Shown in pieces: positions 31,812 through 40,678 of a DNA stretch of 64,000 nucleotides. The position numbers were made by a program, and so were the translations under genes. Origin of the DNA: Variovorax sp. PBL-H6. Lineage in GTDB: Bacteria > Pseudomonadota > Gammaproteobacteria > Burkholderiales > Burkholderiaceae_C. Each line of letters opens with the position of its first letter. Positions within the stretch are counted from its first letter, which is position 1. The stretch lies in NCBI RefSeq assembly GCF_901827155.1, contig NZ_LR594659.1, positions 434,001 through 498,000 of the forward strand, written 5' to 3'. The notes below the pieces were generated by a model. That model did no database searches. It was not told the DNA's origin and saw only the letters and a list, made by a program, of their open reading frames with translations.

Positions 31812-33095
31812 TTACTGCTTCGCGGCCGGGGCCGGGGCAGCGTTGGCGGGCGGCGCAGCCGGGGCAGCGGCAGAGGCCGGTTCGGGCGCCTTCCACGGCA
31901 CCGGCTTCACGGGCGCGCCGGGCGGCATCATCATCAGCTTCTGGAAGCCGTCGACCATGACCTGCTCGCCAGCCTTCAGGCCTTCGGTGACCACCCACTG
32001 GTTGTTCTGCGCGGCGGTGATCTTCACCGTGCGCTTGCTCAGCTTGCCGTCGGGGCCGACGACGGTCAGCGTGTCGCCCTGCTGGGTGCGCGTGACCGCC
32101 TGCTGCGGCACCGTGATCGCGTTGGTTGCCTGCGCCTGCTCCACCTTCACCCGAACGTAAAGGCCCGGCAGCAGTTCGCCCTTCGGGTTCGGCACCTCGG
32201 CGCGCAGCATGACTTGCCCCGTGGTCGCGTCCACCGTCAGATCCGAGAACAGCAGCTTGCCGGGCATCGCGTACTCGCTGCCACCTTCCAGCAGGATGCG
32301 CACGCTGGCCGCATCGCTGCCGCTCGCGCGCTTGAACTGGCCGGCGTCCATGGCGCGGCGCAGCTTGAGCACCTCGTTGGCCGACTGGGTGAAGTTCACG
32401 TAGACCGGGTCGATCTGCTGGATCACGGCCAGCGGCGTGGCGTCGCCCTGGCCGACCAGCGCGCCTTCGGTCACCAGTGCGCGGCCGATGCGGCCCGCGA
32501 TCGGCGCGGTGACGCTCGCATAGCCGAGGTTGATCCTTGCCGTCTGCAGCTCGGCGCGCGCGACAGCGATGTCCGCCTCGGCAGTCTTGGCGGAGGCCAC
32601 GGCATTCAGGTATTCCTGCTTGCTGACGGCGTTGGCCTCCACCAGCGGCTTGTAGCGCTCCGCCAGTGCCTTGGCCTGGACCGCGTTCGCCTCGGCGCGC
32701 GCCAGGCTCGCCTGGGCGCTCTGCTGCGTCGCGAGGTAGGGCGCCGGATCGATGCTGAACAGCGGCTGGCCGGCCTTCACGTCGCTGCCCTCGCGGAACA
32801 GCCGCTTCTGCAGGATGCCGGCGGCTCGGGCGCGCACCTCGGCCACGCGCGAGGCTTCGAGGCGACCCGGCAGCTCGGTGACCAGCCCGACATCGGTCGG
32901 CGTCGCCACCACCACGCCCACTTCGGGCGGGGGCGGAGCGCCGCCGGCGGCACCGCCTCCCGGGGCCCCTCCGGCCGGCGCCTCGCTCTTGCCACAGGCA
33001 GCGAGGGTCAGCACCGCGGCAGCTGCGATGGCAGCGAAGACGGTGCGACGCGGCATGGACAACAACGAATGACGCGAGACATGCAGAACGGGCAT
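31812..33095 (-). CDS. RND efflux periplasmic adaptor (AcrA/MexA family)
   Basis: This 427-residue membrane fusion protein has a lipobox (LTLAAC, then GKSE). The lipoyl half-motifs are EVRARAAGILQKRLFREGSDVKAGQPLF and YASVTAPIAGRIGRALVTEGALV, flanking a helical hairpin. The C-terminus is Ala/Pro-rich. The ATG at 33095 follows AAGGAATCG; an ATG 13 codons later is possible. It is divergent from the TetR regulator gene, with the operator between them. Confidence 0.94.
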   Translation of the reverse strand: MPVLHVSRHSLLSMPRRTVFAAIAAAAVLTLAACGKSEAPAGGAPGGGAAGGAPPPPEVGVVVATPTDVGLVTELPGRLEASRVAEVRARAAGILQKRLFREGSDVKAGQPLFSIDPAPYLATQQSAQASLARAEANAVQAKALAERYKPLVEANAVSKQEYLNAVASAKTAEADIAVARAELQTARINLGYASVTAPIAGRIGRALVTEGALVGQGDATPLAVIQQIDPVYVNFTQSANEVLKLRRAMDAGQFKRASGSDAASVRILLEGGSEYAMPGKLLFSDLTVDATTGQVMLRAEVPNPKGELLPGLYVRVKVEQAQATNAITVPQQAVTRTQQGDTLTVVGPDGKLSKRTVKITAAQNNQWVVTEGLKAGEQVMVDGFQKLMMMPPGAPVKPVPWKAPEPASAAAPAAPPANAAPAPAAKQ

Positions 33096-33191
33096 GCGAT
33101 TCCTTTGAAGCAGGGACGGGGAACGGCGCGTGGTCGCGGCGGATGCCTATAGCACCACGGCGAGCTTGGCCATCGGGGAGGGGCCCGAGTT

Positions 33192-33215
33192 TACATACAT
33201 TCGTGAATGTATAGT
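33192..33215. promoter_or_regulatory. AcrR-like operator between pump and regulator genes
   Basis: The inverted repeat ATACATTC-GTGAATGTAT sits in a 24-bp site that matches 20 of 24 positions of the E. coli AcrR operator as I remember it. It lies in the 172-nt region between the divergent adaptor and TetR genes, so one repressor could control both. Confidence 0.85.
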
Positions 33216-33267
33216 GGCAGTCTCACGCGGGTTCGATGTTTTACATGTTTCAAGAGAAGGGGGCAAA

Positions 33268-33927
33268 GTGGTCCGTCGTACCAAGGAAGAGGCACTGGCC
33301 ACCCGGCATCGTCTGCTCGATGCCGCGGAGGTGCTGTTCCAGTCCCAGGGCGTATCGCGGACCACGCTGCAGCAGATCGCGCAGGAAGCCGGCGCCACCC
33401 GCGGTGCGATCTACTGGCATTTCAAGGACAAGCCCGACCTCTTCAACGCCATGATGGAGCGTGTCACCCTGCCGTTGGAGTCCGCCACGCGCGAAGCAAG
33501 CGCGGCCCACGAGGACCCGCTGGCGGCGATCGAGCAGGTGATGGTGCAGGCCCTGAACCTGATGGTCACCGACCCGCAGGCGCGCCGGGTCTTCGAGGTG
33601 GCTACGCTCAAGGTCGAGTACACGGACGAAATGGCACCGGTGCTGCAGCGCCATCGCAGCGCGCGCAACGAATGCGTGACCGATTTCGTCCACGCCCTGC
33701 AGCATGCTGCGAGCCGCGCGGGCATCGAACTGCCGATCCCGGTCAAGACCGCGGCGTACGGGCTCCACGCGGTGATCAGCGGTCTGATCCAGGACTGGCT
33801 GCTCGACCCCGGCGCCTTCGACCTCGTGCCGGCGGGACGGCATCTGTTCAACGTCTATCTGGCAGGGCTGGGATTCGAGCGCAGGGCGGCGGTGGTGGTG
33901 AAGGGGAACTGCAGGCAGCTTGCGTGA
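33268..33927 (+). CDS. TetR-family repressor of the efflux operon (AcrR/TtgR-like)
   Basis: This 219-residue TetR regulator begins VRRTKEEALATRHRLLDAAEVLF, the standard AcrR N-terminus, with the helix-turn-helix TTLQQIAQEAGATRGAIYWHFKDK. The C-terminal ligand domain carries the AcrR-type VYTDEMAPVLQR-like segment. I choose GTG 33268, preceded by AGAAGGGGG; upstream in-frame sequence crosses the operator and cannot be coding. It should bind the AcrR-like site at 33192-33215 and repress both itself and the pump. Confidence 0.92.
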   Translation: MVRRTKEEALATRHRLLDAAEVLFQSQGVSRTTLQQIAQEAGATRGAIYWHFKDKPDLFNAMMERVTLPLESATREASAAHEDPLAAIEQVMVQALNLMVTDPQARRVFEVATLKVEYTDEMAPVLQRHRSARNECVTDFVHALQHAASRAGIELPIPVKTAAYGLHAVISGLIQDWLLDPGAFDLVPAGRHLFNVYLAGLGFERRAAVVVKGNCRQLA

Positions 33928-33970
33928 TCAGTGATAATCATCGGCTTCGGGCTTTGGCCTGAAGCCTCCT

Positions 33971-34045
33971 CTCGCTGTATTTCAACGGATAGAATTCGGC
34001 CCTCCGAAGGCTGAGATCCAGGTTCGATTCCTGGCGGCGGGACCA
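33971..34045 (+). tRNA. tRNA-Arg (anticodon CCG)
   Basis: A 75-nt cloverleaf can be folded by hand. The acceptor CTCGCTG pairs with CGGCGGG including two G-U pairs. The anticodon arm CGGCC-CTCCGAA-GGCTG gives anticodon CCG, and the T-arm is CCAGG-TTCGATT-CCTGG. A 4-nt variable loop and encoded CCA follow. The D-stem is weak (TTC/GAA), as in some Arg tRNAs. It reads CGG codons, which are common in a GC-rich genome. A strong terminator follows. Confidence 0.85.
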
Positions 34046-34049
34046 ATTC

Positions 34050-34085
34050 AAAGGCCGGAAGCATCAACATGCTTCCGGCCTTTTT
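34050..34085 (+). terminator. Rho-independent terminator after tRNA-Arg
   Basis: A 15-bp perfect stem (arm AAAGGCCGGAAGCAT) with loop CAAC runs into TTTTT. It follows the tRNA by 4 nt. Confidence 0.93.
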
Positions 34086-34179
34086 CATTTCTCCCTCTGA
34101 GAAGGCCCTTTCATGGTCCGATTGAGTCCGATCCGCCAGGCCTGGCCCTGGCTCGCAGGTCGGATCCGCGCAGCCGGTT

Positions 34180-34935
34180 TCAGATCATCGTCGCGCCGCC
34201 GTTCACGTCCATCGTGATCCCCGTGACATAGCTGGCTTGCGGCGAGGCGAGCCAGACGACGGCGTTCGCGATCTCCTGCGGCTGGGCGAGCCTTCCCAGC
34301 GGCGTCGTGCGCTGGATGTGCGCGATCCGCTCGGCCGAGCGGATCCCCAGTGTTCGCGGCGTCTCGACATTCGCGGGCGCGACGGCGTTCACGGTGATCC
34401 CGTGCGGTCCGAGATCGCGCGCGGCCTGCCGGGTCAGTGCCAGCATGCCGCCCTTGGCGGCGGTGTAGTGCGGCGGATTCGGGTTCACGCCGCTGCGCGC
34501 CGCCATGCTGGACAGCGAGACGAAGCGTCCGAAGTTGCGCTCCATCATGTGCGGCGCGGCGGCCTTGAGCAGATAGAACATCGAGCGCAGATTCGAATTG
34601 ACCACCGGGTCCCATGCCTCGACCGGGCAGTCGATGAGGCTGACGTACGCGGGGAAGCCGCCGGCGGAATGAACCACGATGTCCAGTCGCCCGTGCGCCT
34701 TGGCGAACCCGTCGATGGCATCGCGGGTCTGCTCCCAGCTGCCCAGGTCCACGATGCGCACCTCGGCGCGTCCGCCTTCCTCGGTGATGGCGCGCGCGCT
34801 CTCTTCGGCGCCTTCGCGGTTCATGTCCATGATGCAGACGATGGCGCCTTCCCGCGCCAATGTCGCGGCCGTCGCGGCGCCGATGCCGGTGGCCGCGCCG
34901 GTGACGATGGCCGTCCGTCCTTCGAATTGATTCAC
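34180..34935 (-). CDS. Short-chain dehydrogenase/reductase
   Basis: This 251-residue classical SDR has TGAATGIG for the cofactor, a downstream catalytic Ser in SLSSMAA and Tyr/Lys in HYTAAKGG. Asp in CIMDMN after the second strand suggests NAD(H). The start is GTG overlapping the previous stop as GTGA. It is the last gene of the long minus-strand run. The substrate is unknown; oxidation of a hydroxy intermediate of the pathway is plausible. Confidence 0.9.
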   Translation of the reverse strand: MNQFEGRTAIVTGAATGIGAATAATLAREGAIVCIMDMNREGAEESARAITEEGGRAEVRIVDLGSWEQTRDAIDGFAKAHGRLDIVVHSAGGFPAYVSLIDCPVEAWDPVVNSNLRSMFYLLKAAAPHMMERNFGRFVSLSSMAARSGVNPNPPHYTAAKGGMLALTRQAARDLGPHGITVNAVAPANVETPRTLGIRSAERIAHIQRTTPLGRLAQPQEIANAVVWLASPQASYVTGITMDVNGGATMI

Positions 34936-35870
34936 TGTGCTTCCTTTTCAGTTGGAGGGATCTGGCGCTCGATGGCGCCGATGATGATGGCGTTGTCCAG
35001 GTGGGCCTCGCCGCGATCGATGCACTCGGCCATCAACGCGCGGTAGCGGCGGGCGAAGGGCAGGCCGAGGCCCACCTGCTCGCCCAGGCCGACGATCAGC
35101 GAGAAATCCTTGTGGCTCTGGTCGACCCGGCTTTGCGGCGGCTCGAAGCGGCGGTGCAACATGAGCGGACCCTTCACGTCCATCACTTGCGAGTAGGCGG
35201 CCGAACCCTTCAGCACCTCCAGAAAGCGCGCGGGGTCGAGGCCCAGCGCGCCCGCGAATGCCAGTCCTTCGGCCAGCGCGGCGCGGTTGACGCCCAGCAC
35301 GAGGTTGATCGCCAACTTGGCCCGGCTCGCGTCGCCGAAGACCGGGCCGAGGTAGGGGTGCTGCCGGCAGATCGCCCGCATGAGGTCGCCGCGCCTTTCG
35401 TTGACGGCTTCGCGGCAGGCGACCAGCCCGACCGCCTGCCCGTCCGCGAACTGTCGGCTCGATCCCGAGATGGGCATTTCGATGAAATCGTGGCCGCGCG
35501 ACTCGACCTCGCGGCCCAGCGCCGCCATGTCGGCCGGATCGCAGGTGCTGGTGCAGACCACCGTGAGGCGCCGTGCCGATTCGCCGCCTTCGCCCGGCGC
35601 GCGCTGCGGCAAGGCCTGCGCCACGTCACGCGCCTGCGCGGCATTGAAGACGCACAGCACGACGTCCGTGGCCACGTCGAACAGCGCGGCCAGGCTCTCG
35701 CAGGCTTGCCCGCCATTCGCGGCCAGCCGGCTGCGCTTGGCCGGGTCGATGTCGTAGCCCGCCGTACGGGTGCCCGCCGCGAGGAGGCGCGTCGCCAGTG
35801 CCTGCCCCATGAGCCCGAGCCCGACCACGCCGACCGTCCCGCCGACGACTGCGTCCGCGGGCTCGCTCAT
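34932..35870 (-). CDS. NAD-binding beta-hydroxyacid dehydrogenase (HIBADH family)
   Basis: This 312-residue protein resembles 3-hydroxyisobutyrate/tartronate semialdehyde dehydrogenases. It has GVVGLGLMGQALATRLL, substrate motif PISGSSRQFADGQAVGLV and a likely catalytic Lys in ASRAKLAINLVLG. It overlaps both neighbours by 4 nt (ATGA upstream, GTGA downstream). A role in oxidising a beta-hydroxy acid in the same pathway fits. Confidence 0.88.
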   Translation of the reverse strand: MSEPADAVVGGTVGVVGLGLMGQALATRLLAAGTRTAGYDIDPAKRSRLAANGGQACESLAALFDVATDVVLCVFNAAQARDVAQALPQRAPGEGGESARRLTVVCTSTCDPADMAALGREVESRGHDFIEMPISGSSRQFADGQAVGLVACREAVNERRGDLMRAICRQHPYLGPVFGDASRAKLAINLVLGVNRAALAEGLAFAGALGLDPARFLEVLKGSAAYSQVMDVKGPLMLHRRFEPPQSRVDQSHKDFSLIVGLGEQVGLGLPFARRYRALMAECIDRGEAHLDNAIIIGAIERQIPPTEKEAQ

Positions 35871-36853
35871 TCGGGCTTCAGGTCCAGCGCCTTGACCAGC
35901 GCGGTCCAGACCTGCGTCTCTTCGTGCAGTTGCCGGGAGAACTCCTGCGGCGACTGGCTGACCTTCACCTCCATCCCGCCGCGGGCGATGGTCTCGCGCA
36001 CCGCCGGCATGTTCGCGACTTCCGCGAACTCCTTGAACAGCCGGTCCCGAATCCTGTCCGGCGTGCCCTTGGGCAGGAACATGCCCGCCCAGTTGCTCAT
36101 GCCGAAGCCGGGCACGGTCTCGCTCACGGCCGGGAGGTCGGGCAGCAGCTTGCTGCGGGTCGGCGTGGTGACCGCGATAGCGCGCACCTTGCCGCTGGCC
36201 AGCATCGGGCCGGCCGCGGCCTGCGTGGCGAAGGCGACGTCCAGGCGCTCGGTCGCGAGGTCGGCCATCGCGAGGCCGCCGCCCTTGTAGGGAACGTGTT
36301 CCATCGGCAGCCCGGTCTTGAGCTTGAACATCTCGCCGCCCAGGTGGTCCGCCGAGCCGACGCCCGAGGTGCCGAAAGTGATCGGCCGGTTCTGCTGCCG
36401 GGCCCACGTGACGAACTCGGCGACGTTGCGGTAGGGCCGCGGCGCGGGCACGACGATGACGTTGATGATCTCGGCAAGGTTCGCGATCGGGACCAGGTCC
36501 TTCATCGGGTCGTAGGTCAGGCCCGGCACCAGCGCGAGCGCCACCGAGGTCGACGACGGCGTCGCGACCAGCAGCGTGTAGCCGTCGCCGGGCGATTTGG
36601 CGGCGACCTCGGTGCCCAGCCGCGCGCCGGCGCCGGGCTTGTTGTCGATCACCATGCTTTGACCGAGGCGTTGCTGCATCGGCTCCGAGAGCGCGCGCGC
36701 CACCGTGTCGAGCGCGCCGCCCGCCGGGAAGGGCACCACGACCTTGATGGGCCTGCTCGGCCAGCCGCCCTGGGCCATGGCCAGGGACGGCAGGGCGCCG
36801 AGTGCGGCCAGCATCTGCACGATGCGGCGCCGGTGGAAGGTTGGATCGGTCAT
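35867..36853 (-). CDS. Bug-family (TctC-type) periplasmic solute receptor
   Basis: This 328-residue tripartite tricarboxylate receptor has a signal peptide (ends near LAMA) and then WPSRPIKVVVPFPAGG, VIDNKPGAGARLGTE and HVPYKGGGLAMADL, all diagnostic. Bug proteins bind carboxylates or amides. No TctA or TctB membrane subunit gene is present nearby, so it is an orphan receptor, as is common in Burkholderiales. It precedes a GST gene in the same strand run. Confidence 0.92.
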   Translation of the reverse strand: MTDPTFHRRRIVQMLAALGALPSLAMAQGGWPSRPIKVVVPFPAGGALDTVARALSEPMQQRLGQSMVIDNKPGAGARLGTEVAAKSPGDGYTLLVATPSSTSVALALVPGLTYDPMKDLVPIANLAEIINVIVVPAPRPYRNVAEFVTWARQQNRPITFGTSGVGSADHLGGEMFKLKTGLPMEHVPYKGGGLAMADLATERLDVAFATQAAAGPMLASGKVRAIAVTTPTRSKLLPDLPAVSETVPGFGMSNWAGMFLPKGTPDRIRDRLFKEFAEVANMPAVRETIARGGMEVKVSQSPQEFSRQLHEETQVWTALVKALDLKPE

Positions 36854-36875
36854 TGCATTTGTCTCCTGGTGGATC

Positions 36876-37559
36876 TCAGACTGCGTCGGGCGCGAACCGT
36901 GCCACGCGCCGCTCGAAGGCCCGCCGCCCGGCCAGCCGGCCGTGATAGCGCAATAGCGCCGGAAAGCGTTCGCCCGTGTCGTCGAGCCGCGCCCACTTGT
37001 CGACCATCACGCCGAAGGCGAAATCCGCCATGGTGAGGGCCTCCCCGGCGATGTAGGGCGTGCGGGTCAGCTGCTGTTCGGCGATGCGCAGGATGTCGTG
37101 CACCTCGCGCGTCATGCGCTGCACCAGCGCGTCGTCCTGGTCGGCCTTCGGCGTGCGGGCGCGATAGATGTAGTAGGTGCGAAAGGTCGGGTAGTAGAGG
37201 GTGGTCGCAGCCCAGTCCATCCATTGGTCCGCGATCGCCCAGGCGCGGATGTCGGCCGCACCGAGCGCACCCTGGCCGTGTTGCGCGCAAAGGAAGCGGA
37301 TGATCGCGTGCGATTCCCAGAGCGCGAAGTCGCCGGCCTGCAGCACCGGGATGCGGCCGTTCGGATTCATGGCGAGAAACGCCGGCTCCTTGTTGCGCCC
37401 GTGGTGCTGGCCGGCGTCGATGCGCTCGAAGTCGTCGATGCCGAGTTCGTCCAGGCACCACAGCACCTTCTGCACGTTGAACGCCGCCTCGCGCCCCCAC
37501 AGCCGCAGGCCCGACAGCGAGATCTCGCCGGAGGGCTTGGCCTGAACGGCGTCGCTCAT
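36876..37559 (-). CDS. Glutathione S-transferase family protein
   Basis: This 227-residue GST has the thioredoxin-fold half with FNVQKVLWCLDELGI and the cis-Pro/glutathione motif GRIPVLQAGDFALWESHAI. The C-terminal helical half has TMADFAFGVMVDKWA. The start overlaps the dioxygenase stop as ATGA. It may be a detoxifying or cofactor-type transferase in the pathway, with no precise reaction. Confidence 0.9.
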   Translation of the reverse strand: MSDAVQAKPSGEISLSGLRLWGREAAFNVQKVLWCLDELGIDDFERIDAGQHHGRNKEPAFLAMNPNGRIPVLQAGDFALWESHAIIRFLCAQHGQGALGAADIRAWAIADQWMDWAATTLYYPTFRTYYIYRARTPKADQDDALVQRMTREVHDILRIAEQQLTRTPYIAGEALTMADFAFGVMVDKWARLDDTGERFPALLRYHGRLAGRRAFERRVARFAPDAV

Positions 37560-38470
37560 GCAGGCTGCGCCTCGACGACGGCGCGCGCGCGCGGGTGCGG
37601 CGGCCGGCTGTGGGCGTCGGGCGCGCGAAGCGGCCGGTCGCCCTTGACCTGCGCGGCATGCAGGATGCGCTCCTGGCGCGCGTCGAACGGGCCGCGCCGG
37701 TGCAGCGTGCAGCGGTTGTCCCAGAGCACCACGTCGCCCTGCCGCCAATGGTGCTCGTAGGTGAAGCGATCCTGGGTGGCGTGCTGCCACATCGCATCGA
37801 GCAGCCGGTCGGACTCGCCGGCGGGCAGGCCGTCGATGGCGTGCGCCAGCCGCCGCCCGAGGAACAGCGAGTTCGCCCCGGTTTCGGAATGGGTGTTCAC
37901 GATCGGATGGACCGGGCCGCTGCTCTCTCCCGGCTTCGCGCCCATGCGCAGGTTGCGGTTGGTGTCGTAGGCGGTGTCGTGCCTGATTGCCCGCTGCAGC
38001 GCGACCTGTCGCAGGTCCGGCGGCAAGGTGTCGAACGCCGCGTACATGTTGGCGAACCAGGTCGTGCCGCCGGCCTCGGCGGGCGGGATCTTCACGCCGT
38101 GCAGCACGCGCATGCCGCCGACGACTTCCTTGAACGAGTAGTCGCTGTGCCAGACCACCTCGCCATCGCCAAGCTCGCCGATCGGCAGCCCGTTGACCTT
38201 GACGTTGGAGACCACGGTAATGGCCGGCGGCGCATCGCTCACCTGGTGGCCCGAGCGTTCGTGCGCGGCGGGCGGCAGCATCAGCTCGCCGAAGCGCGAG
38301 GCCAGCCGCAGCAGGTCGTCGTCGCCGATCTTCTGGCCGCGAACCAGCAGCAGCAGGTGGTCGAGGTAGGCCTGGTAGAGCATCTGGAAATCGGCCTCGG
38401 GGATCTCGCGGGTCAGGTCCAGGCCGACCACCTCGGCCCCCAGCGCGTTCGGCAGGGCAATGATCTTCAT
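37556..38470 (-). CDS. TauD/TfdA-family 2-oxoglutarate dioxygenase
   Basis: This 304-residue enzyme couples 2-oxoglutarate oxidation to hydroxylation or cleavage of a small acid. The iron ligands are His108 and Asp110 (VWHSDYSF) and His257 (TLHRRGPFD), and Arg268 (RQERILHAAQ) would bind 2-oxoglutarate. Members cleave taurine, 2,4-D or similar compounds. With the surrounding enolase and dehydrogenases it should act on a substituted acid. The specific substrate is not predictable. Confidence 0.92.
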   Translation of the reverse strand: MKIIALPNALGAEVVGLDLTREIPEADFQMLYQAYLDHLLLLVRGQKIGDDDLLRLASRFGELMLPPAAHERSGHQVSDAPPAITVVSNVKVNGLPIGELGDGEVVWHSDYSFKEVVGGMRVLHGVKIPPAEAGGTTWFANMYAAFDTLPPDLRQVALQRAIRHDTAYDTNRNLRMGAKPGESSGPVHPIVNTHSETGANSLFLGRRLAHAIDGLPAGESDRLLDAMWQHATQDRFTYEHHWRQGDVVLWDNRCTLHRRGPFDARQERILHAAQVKGDRPLRAPDAHSRPPHPRARAVVEAQPA

Positions 38471-38488
38471 CTGAAAGTCTCCTTGTTC

Positions 38489-39631
38489 TCAGCGCACACG
38501 ATAGCGATCGATCTTGGCCTCGTCGACCTCGATGCCCAGCCCCGGCCCCGACGGAATCGCCAGCGCGCCGCCGGTGGGCAGCAGGGGCGTGACGACCAGG
38601 TCGTCGGCCAGGTAGTGGTTGGTCAGGTTGATGCCCCAGTCGAGGTTGCACATGACCGCGCCGAGCTGCGCGAGGCCGGCGCAGCCGATGCTGGATTCGC
38701 CCACCTTGCAGGCCAGGTTGATGTGCAGCCCGAGCTGCTCGCACAAGTGGGAGGCGTGGACCACCGCCGACAGTCCGCCGAACTTGATGGTCTTCAGGTT
38801 CACGCCCGCCACCGCCTGCGCCTCGGCCAGCGCCATGACATCGGCGGCCGAGCCGACCGATTCGTCGGCGCACATCGGGATCGACACGCGCGCGGCCAGC
38901 CGCGCCATGCCGCGCAGGTCGTCGCTGCGCAGCGGTTGCTCCAGGAACAGCAGCTTCTGGTCCGCGACCTGGGCGCAATAGTCCAGCACGTCCTGCGCAT
39001 CCAGCCCCATGTTGCCGTCGGCGCACAACACGACATCCCAGCCGAGCGCCTCGCGCAGCAGCCGCGTGCTGCGCACTTCCTCCGAAAGCGGCTTGACGCC
39101 GACCTTGATCTTGAAGAAGTCGACACCGTCGGCGCGCCGGGCCTTGGCCTCGTCCACGTCGTCTTCCACGCTGTCGTTGCCCAGCAGGTGCATGGGGCGC
39201 ACCACGTCGCGCCGGGCGCCGCCGAGAAGCTCGTAGACGGGCACCTTCAGGAGCCGGCCGCACAGGTCGAGCAGCGCTTCCTCGACCGCGCACTTGGCGC
39301 CGGTATTGCGCAGCATCGCGCGGTCCACCCGCGTCATCAGGCCGACGCGGTCGAGCGGATTCTGGCCGCCGAGCAGCGGGCAGAACACCTGGGTCGCCGC
39401 AGTGAGCATGCTGCCCTGCAGGTCGCCGGTCATGGTCGGGGCCGACGCGGCCTCGCCCCAGCCCACGCTGCCGTCCTCGGCCTCGATGCGCACCAGCAGG
39501 TTCTCGGCGTGCGTCAGGCGCACGCCGGCCATCCGCATCGGCTTGCGCAGCGGGATCGACACCGCCATCGCGTCCGCGCGGCGAATGCGCGGCGCCCGTG
39601 CGCCGAGGGGAAGCCTCAGGTCCTGGCTCAT
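38489..39631 (-). CDS. Enolase-superfamily enzyme (muconate-cycloisomerase subgroup)
   Basis: This 380-residue protein has an N-terminal capping domain and a TIM barrel. FFKIKVG gives the KxK base. LCADGNMGL, LFLEQPL and MCADESV carry the metal Asp and Glu residues, and LKTIKFGGL supplies the opposite Lys expected in the MLE subgroup. Such enzymes do cycloisomerisation, racemisation or dehydration of carboxylates. It overlaps the Bug receptor gene stop by 4 nt. Confidence 0.88.
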   Translation of the reverse strand: MSQDLRLPLGARAPRIRRADAMAVSIPLRKPMRMAGVRLTHAENLLVRIEAEDGSVGWGEAASAPTMTGDLQGSMLTAATQVFCPLLGGQNPLDRVGLMTRVDRAMLRNTGAKCAVEEALLDLCGRLLKVPVYELLGGARRDVVRPMHLLGNDSVEDDVDEAKARRADGVDFFKIKVGVKPLSEEVRSTRLLREALGWDVVLCADGNMGLDAQDVLDYCAQVADQKLLFLEQPLRSDDLRGMARLAARVSIPMCADESVGSAADVMALAEAQAVAGVNLKTIKFGGLSAVVHASHLCEQLGLHINLACKVGESSIGCAGLAQLGAVMCNLDWGINLTNHYLADDLVVTPLLPTGGALAIPSGPGLGIEVDEAKIDRYRVR

Positions 39632-40605
39632 GGCTGTATCCGGATGTTGAGGTCCTTGGCGACCTTCACCCAGCGCGCGATGTCCTGTTCGAGGTAGCTG
39701 CGCGCTTGCGCCGGATTCAGCGGCATCGCGACCGCGCCGACGCGATCGAGCGAGGTGCGCATGTCGTCCCGCGCCAGCGCCTCGCGCACCGCGCGCGACA
39801 AGCGTTCGACCACCGCGGGCGGCGTGCCTTTCGGAGCGAAGAGGCCGTACCACGATCCGATCTCCAGCCCGGGCACGCCGGCCTCGGCCAGCGTCGGCAA
39901 CTCGGGAAACACCGGCGTCCGGCTGGTGCCGCCGGTGGCGATGCAGCGCACCCGGCCGCTCTTGGCGTGCGGTGCCACGCTGGGGATCGAGTCCATGGTC
40001 ATGGAGATCTGGCCGCCCATCACGTCGACCATCGCATTCGGCAGGCCCTTGTACGGCACATGCTGGATCTCGATGCCCAGCCTGCTCTTGAGCGCCTCGA
40101 ACCCCAAGTGGGTGGAACTGCCCAGGCCCGAGGAGCCGTGCGTCAGCTTGCCGGGCTGCGCCTTGGCGAGCGCGGTCAGCTCGCCCAGGCTGGTGGCCGG
40201 GATCGCGGGGTTCAGGCACAACAGGAAGGGCGCGTTGCCGAAGATCGCCACCGTCTCGAAGTCGTTCAACGGGTGGTAGGCCAGGCCTTCGATGGTGGCG
40301 AAGTTGGTGGCGTGGGTGCCGGTGGTTCCCAGCAGCAGCGTCTGGCCGTCCGGCCGGGCGCCGGCCACCTCGCGCGATCCGACGATGCCCGAGGCGCCGG
40401 CCTTGTTGTCGATCACCACCGTCTGGCCAAGGATCTGGCCCATCGTTCGACCGATCTCCCGGCCCATGAAATCGGCGCCGCCGCCGGCAGTGAACGGCAC
40501 CACGAGCCGGATGGTGCGTGTGTTGTCCTGCGCCTGCAACGCCGCCGGCGCGGCCAGAAGCGGCAACAGCAGCGCCATGGCGAGGCGCCTTATCGATGCA
40601 TGCAT
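39628..40605 (-). CDS. Bug-family (TctC-type) periplasmic solute receptor
   Basis: A second Bug receptor of 325 residues starts at the ATG preceded by AGGAGAC. It has a signal peptide and the typical IRLVVPFTAGGGADFM, VIDNKAGASG and HVPYKGLPNAM blocks. It is well diverged from the first receptor in this run. No transport subunits are nearby. Orphan receptors may deliver solute to a distant TctAB or act as sensors; both are inference. Confidence 0.92.
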   Translation of the reverse strand: MHASIRRLAMALLLPLLAAPAALQAQDNTRTIRLVVPFTAGGGADFMGREIGRTMGQILGQTVVIDNKAGASGIVGSREVAGARPDGQTLLLGTTGTHATNFATIEGLAYHPLNDFETVAIFGNAPFLLCLNPAIPATSLGELTALAKAQPGKLTHGSSGLGSSTHLGFEALKSRLGIEIQHVPYKGLPNAMVDVMGGQISMTMDSIPSVAPHAKSGRVRCIATGGTSRTPVFPELPTLAEAGVPGLEIGSWYGLFAPKGTPPAVVERLSRAVREALARDDMRTSLDRVGAVAMPLNPAQARSYLEQDIARWVKVAKDLNIRIQP

Positions 40606-40678
40606 GGGTGCTTGTCTCCTGCTTGTTTTTTTGGGAGCTTCCAATGTGCCGCGCAGCCGGCCATTGATCAAATGATCT

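Noticed and set aside
29465..31960. Long plus-strand open frame antisense to the RND pump gene
   Set aside because: The pump gene on the minus strand has full family motifs; the antisense frame is low complexity.
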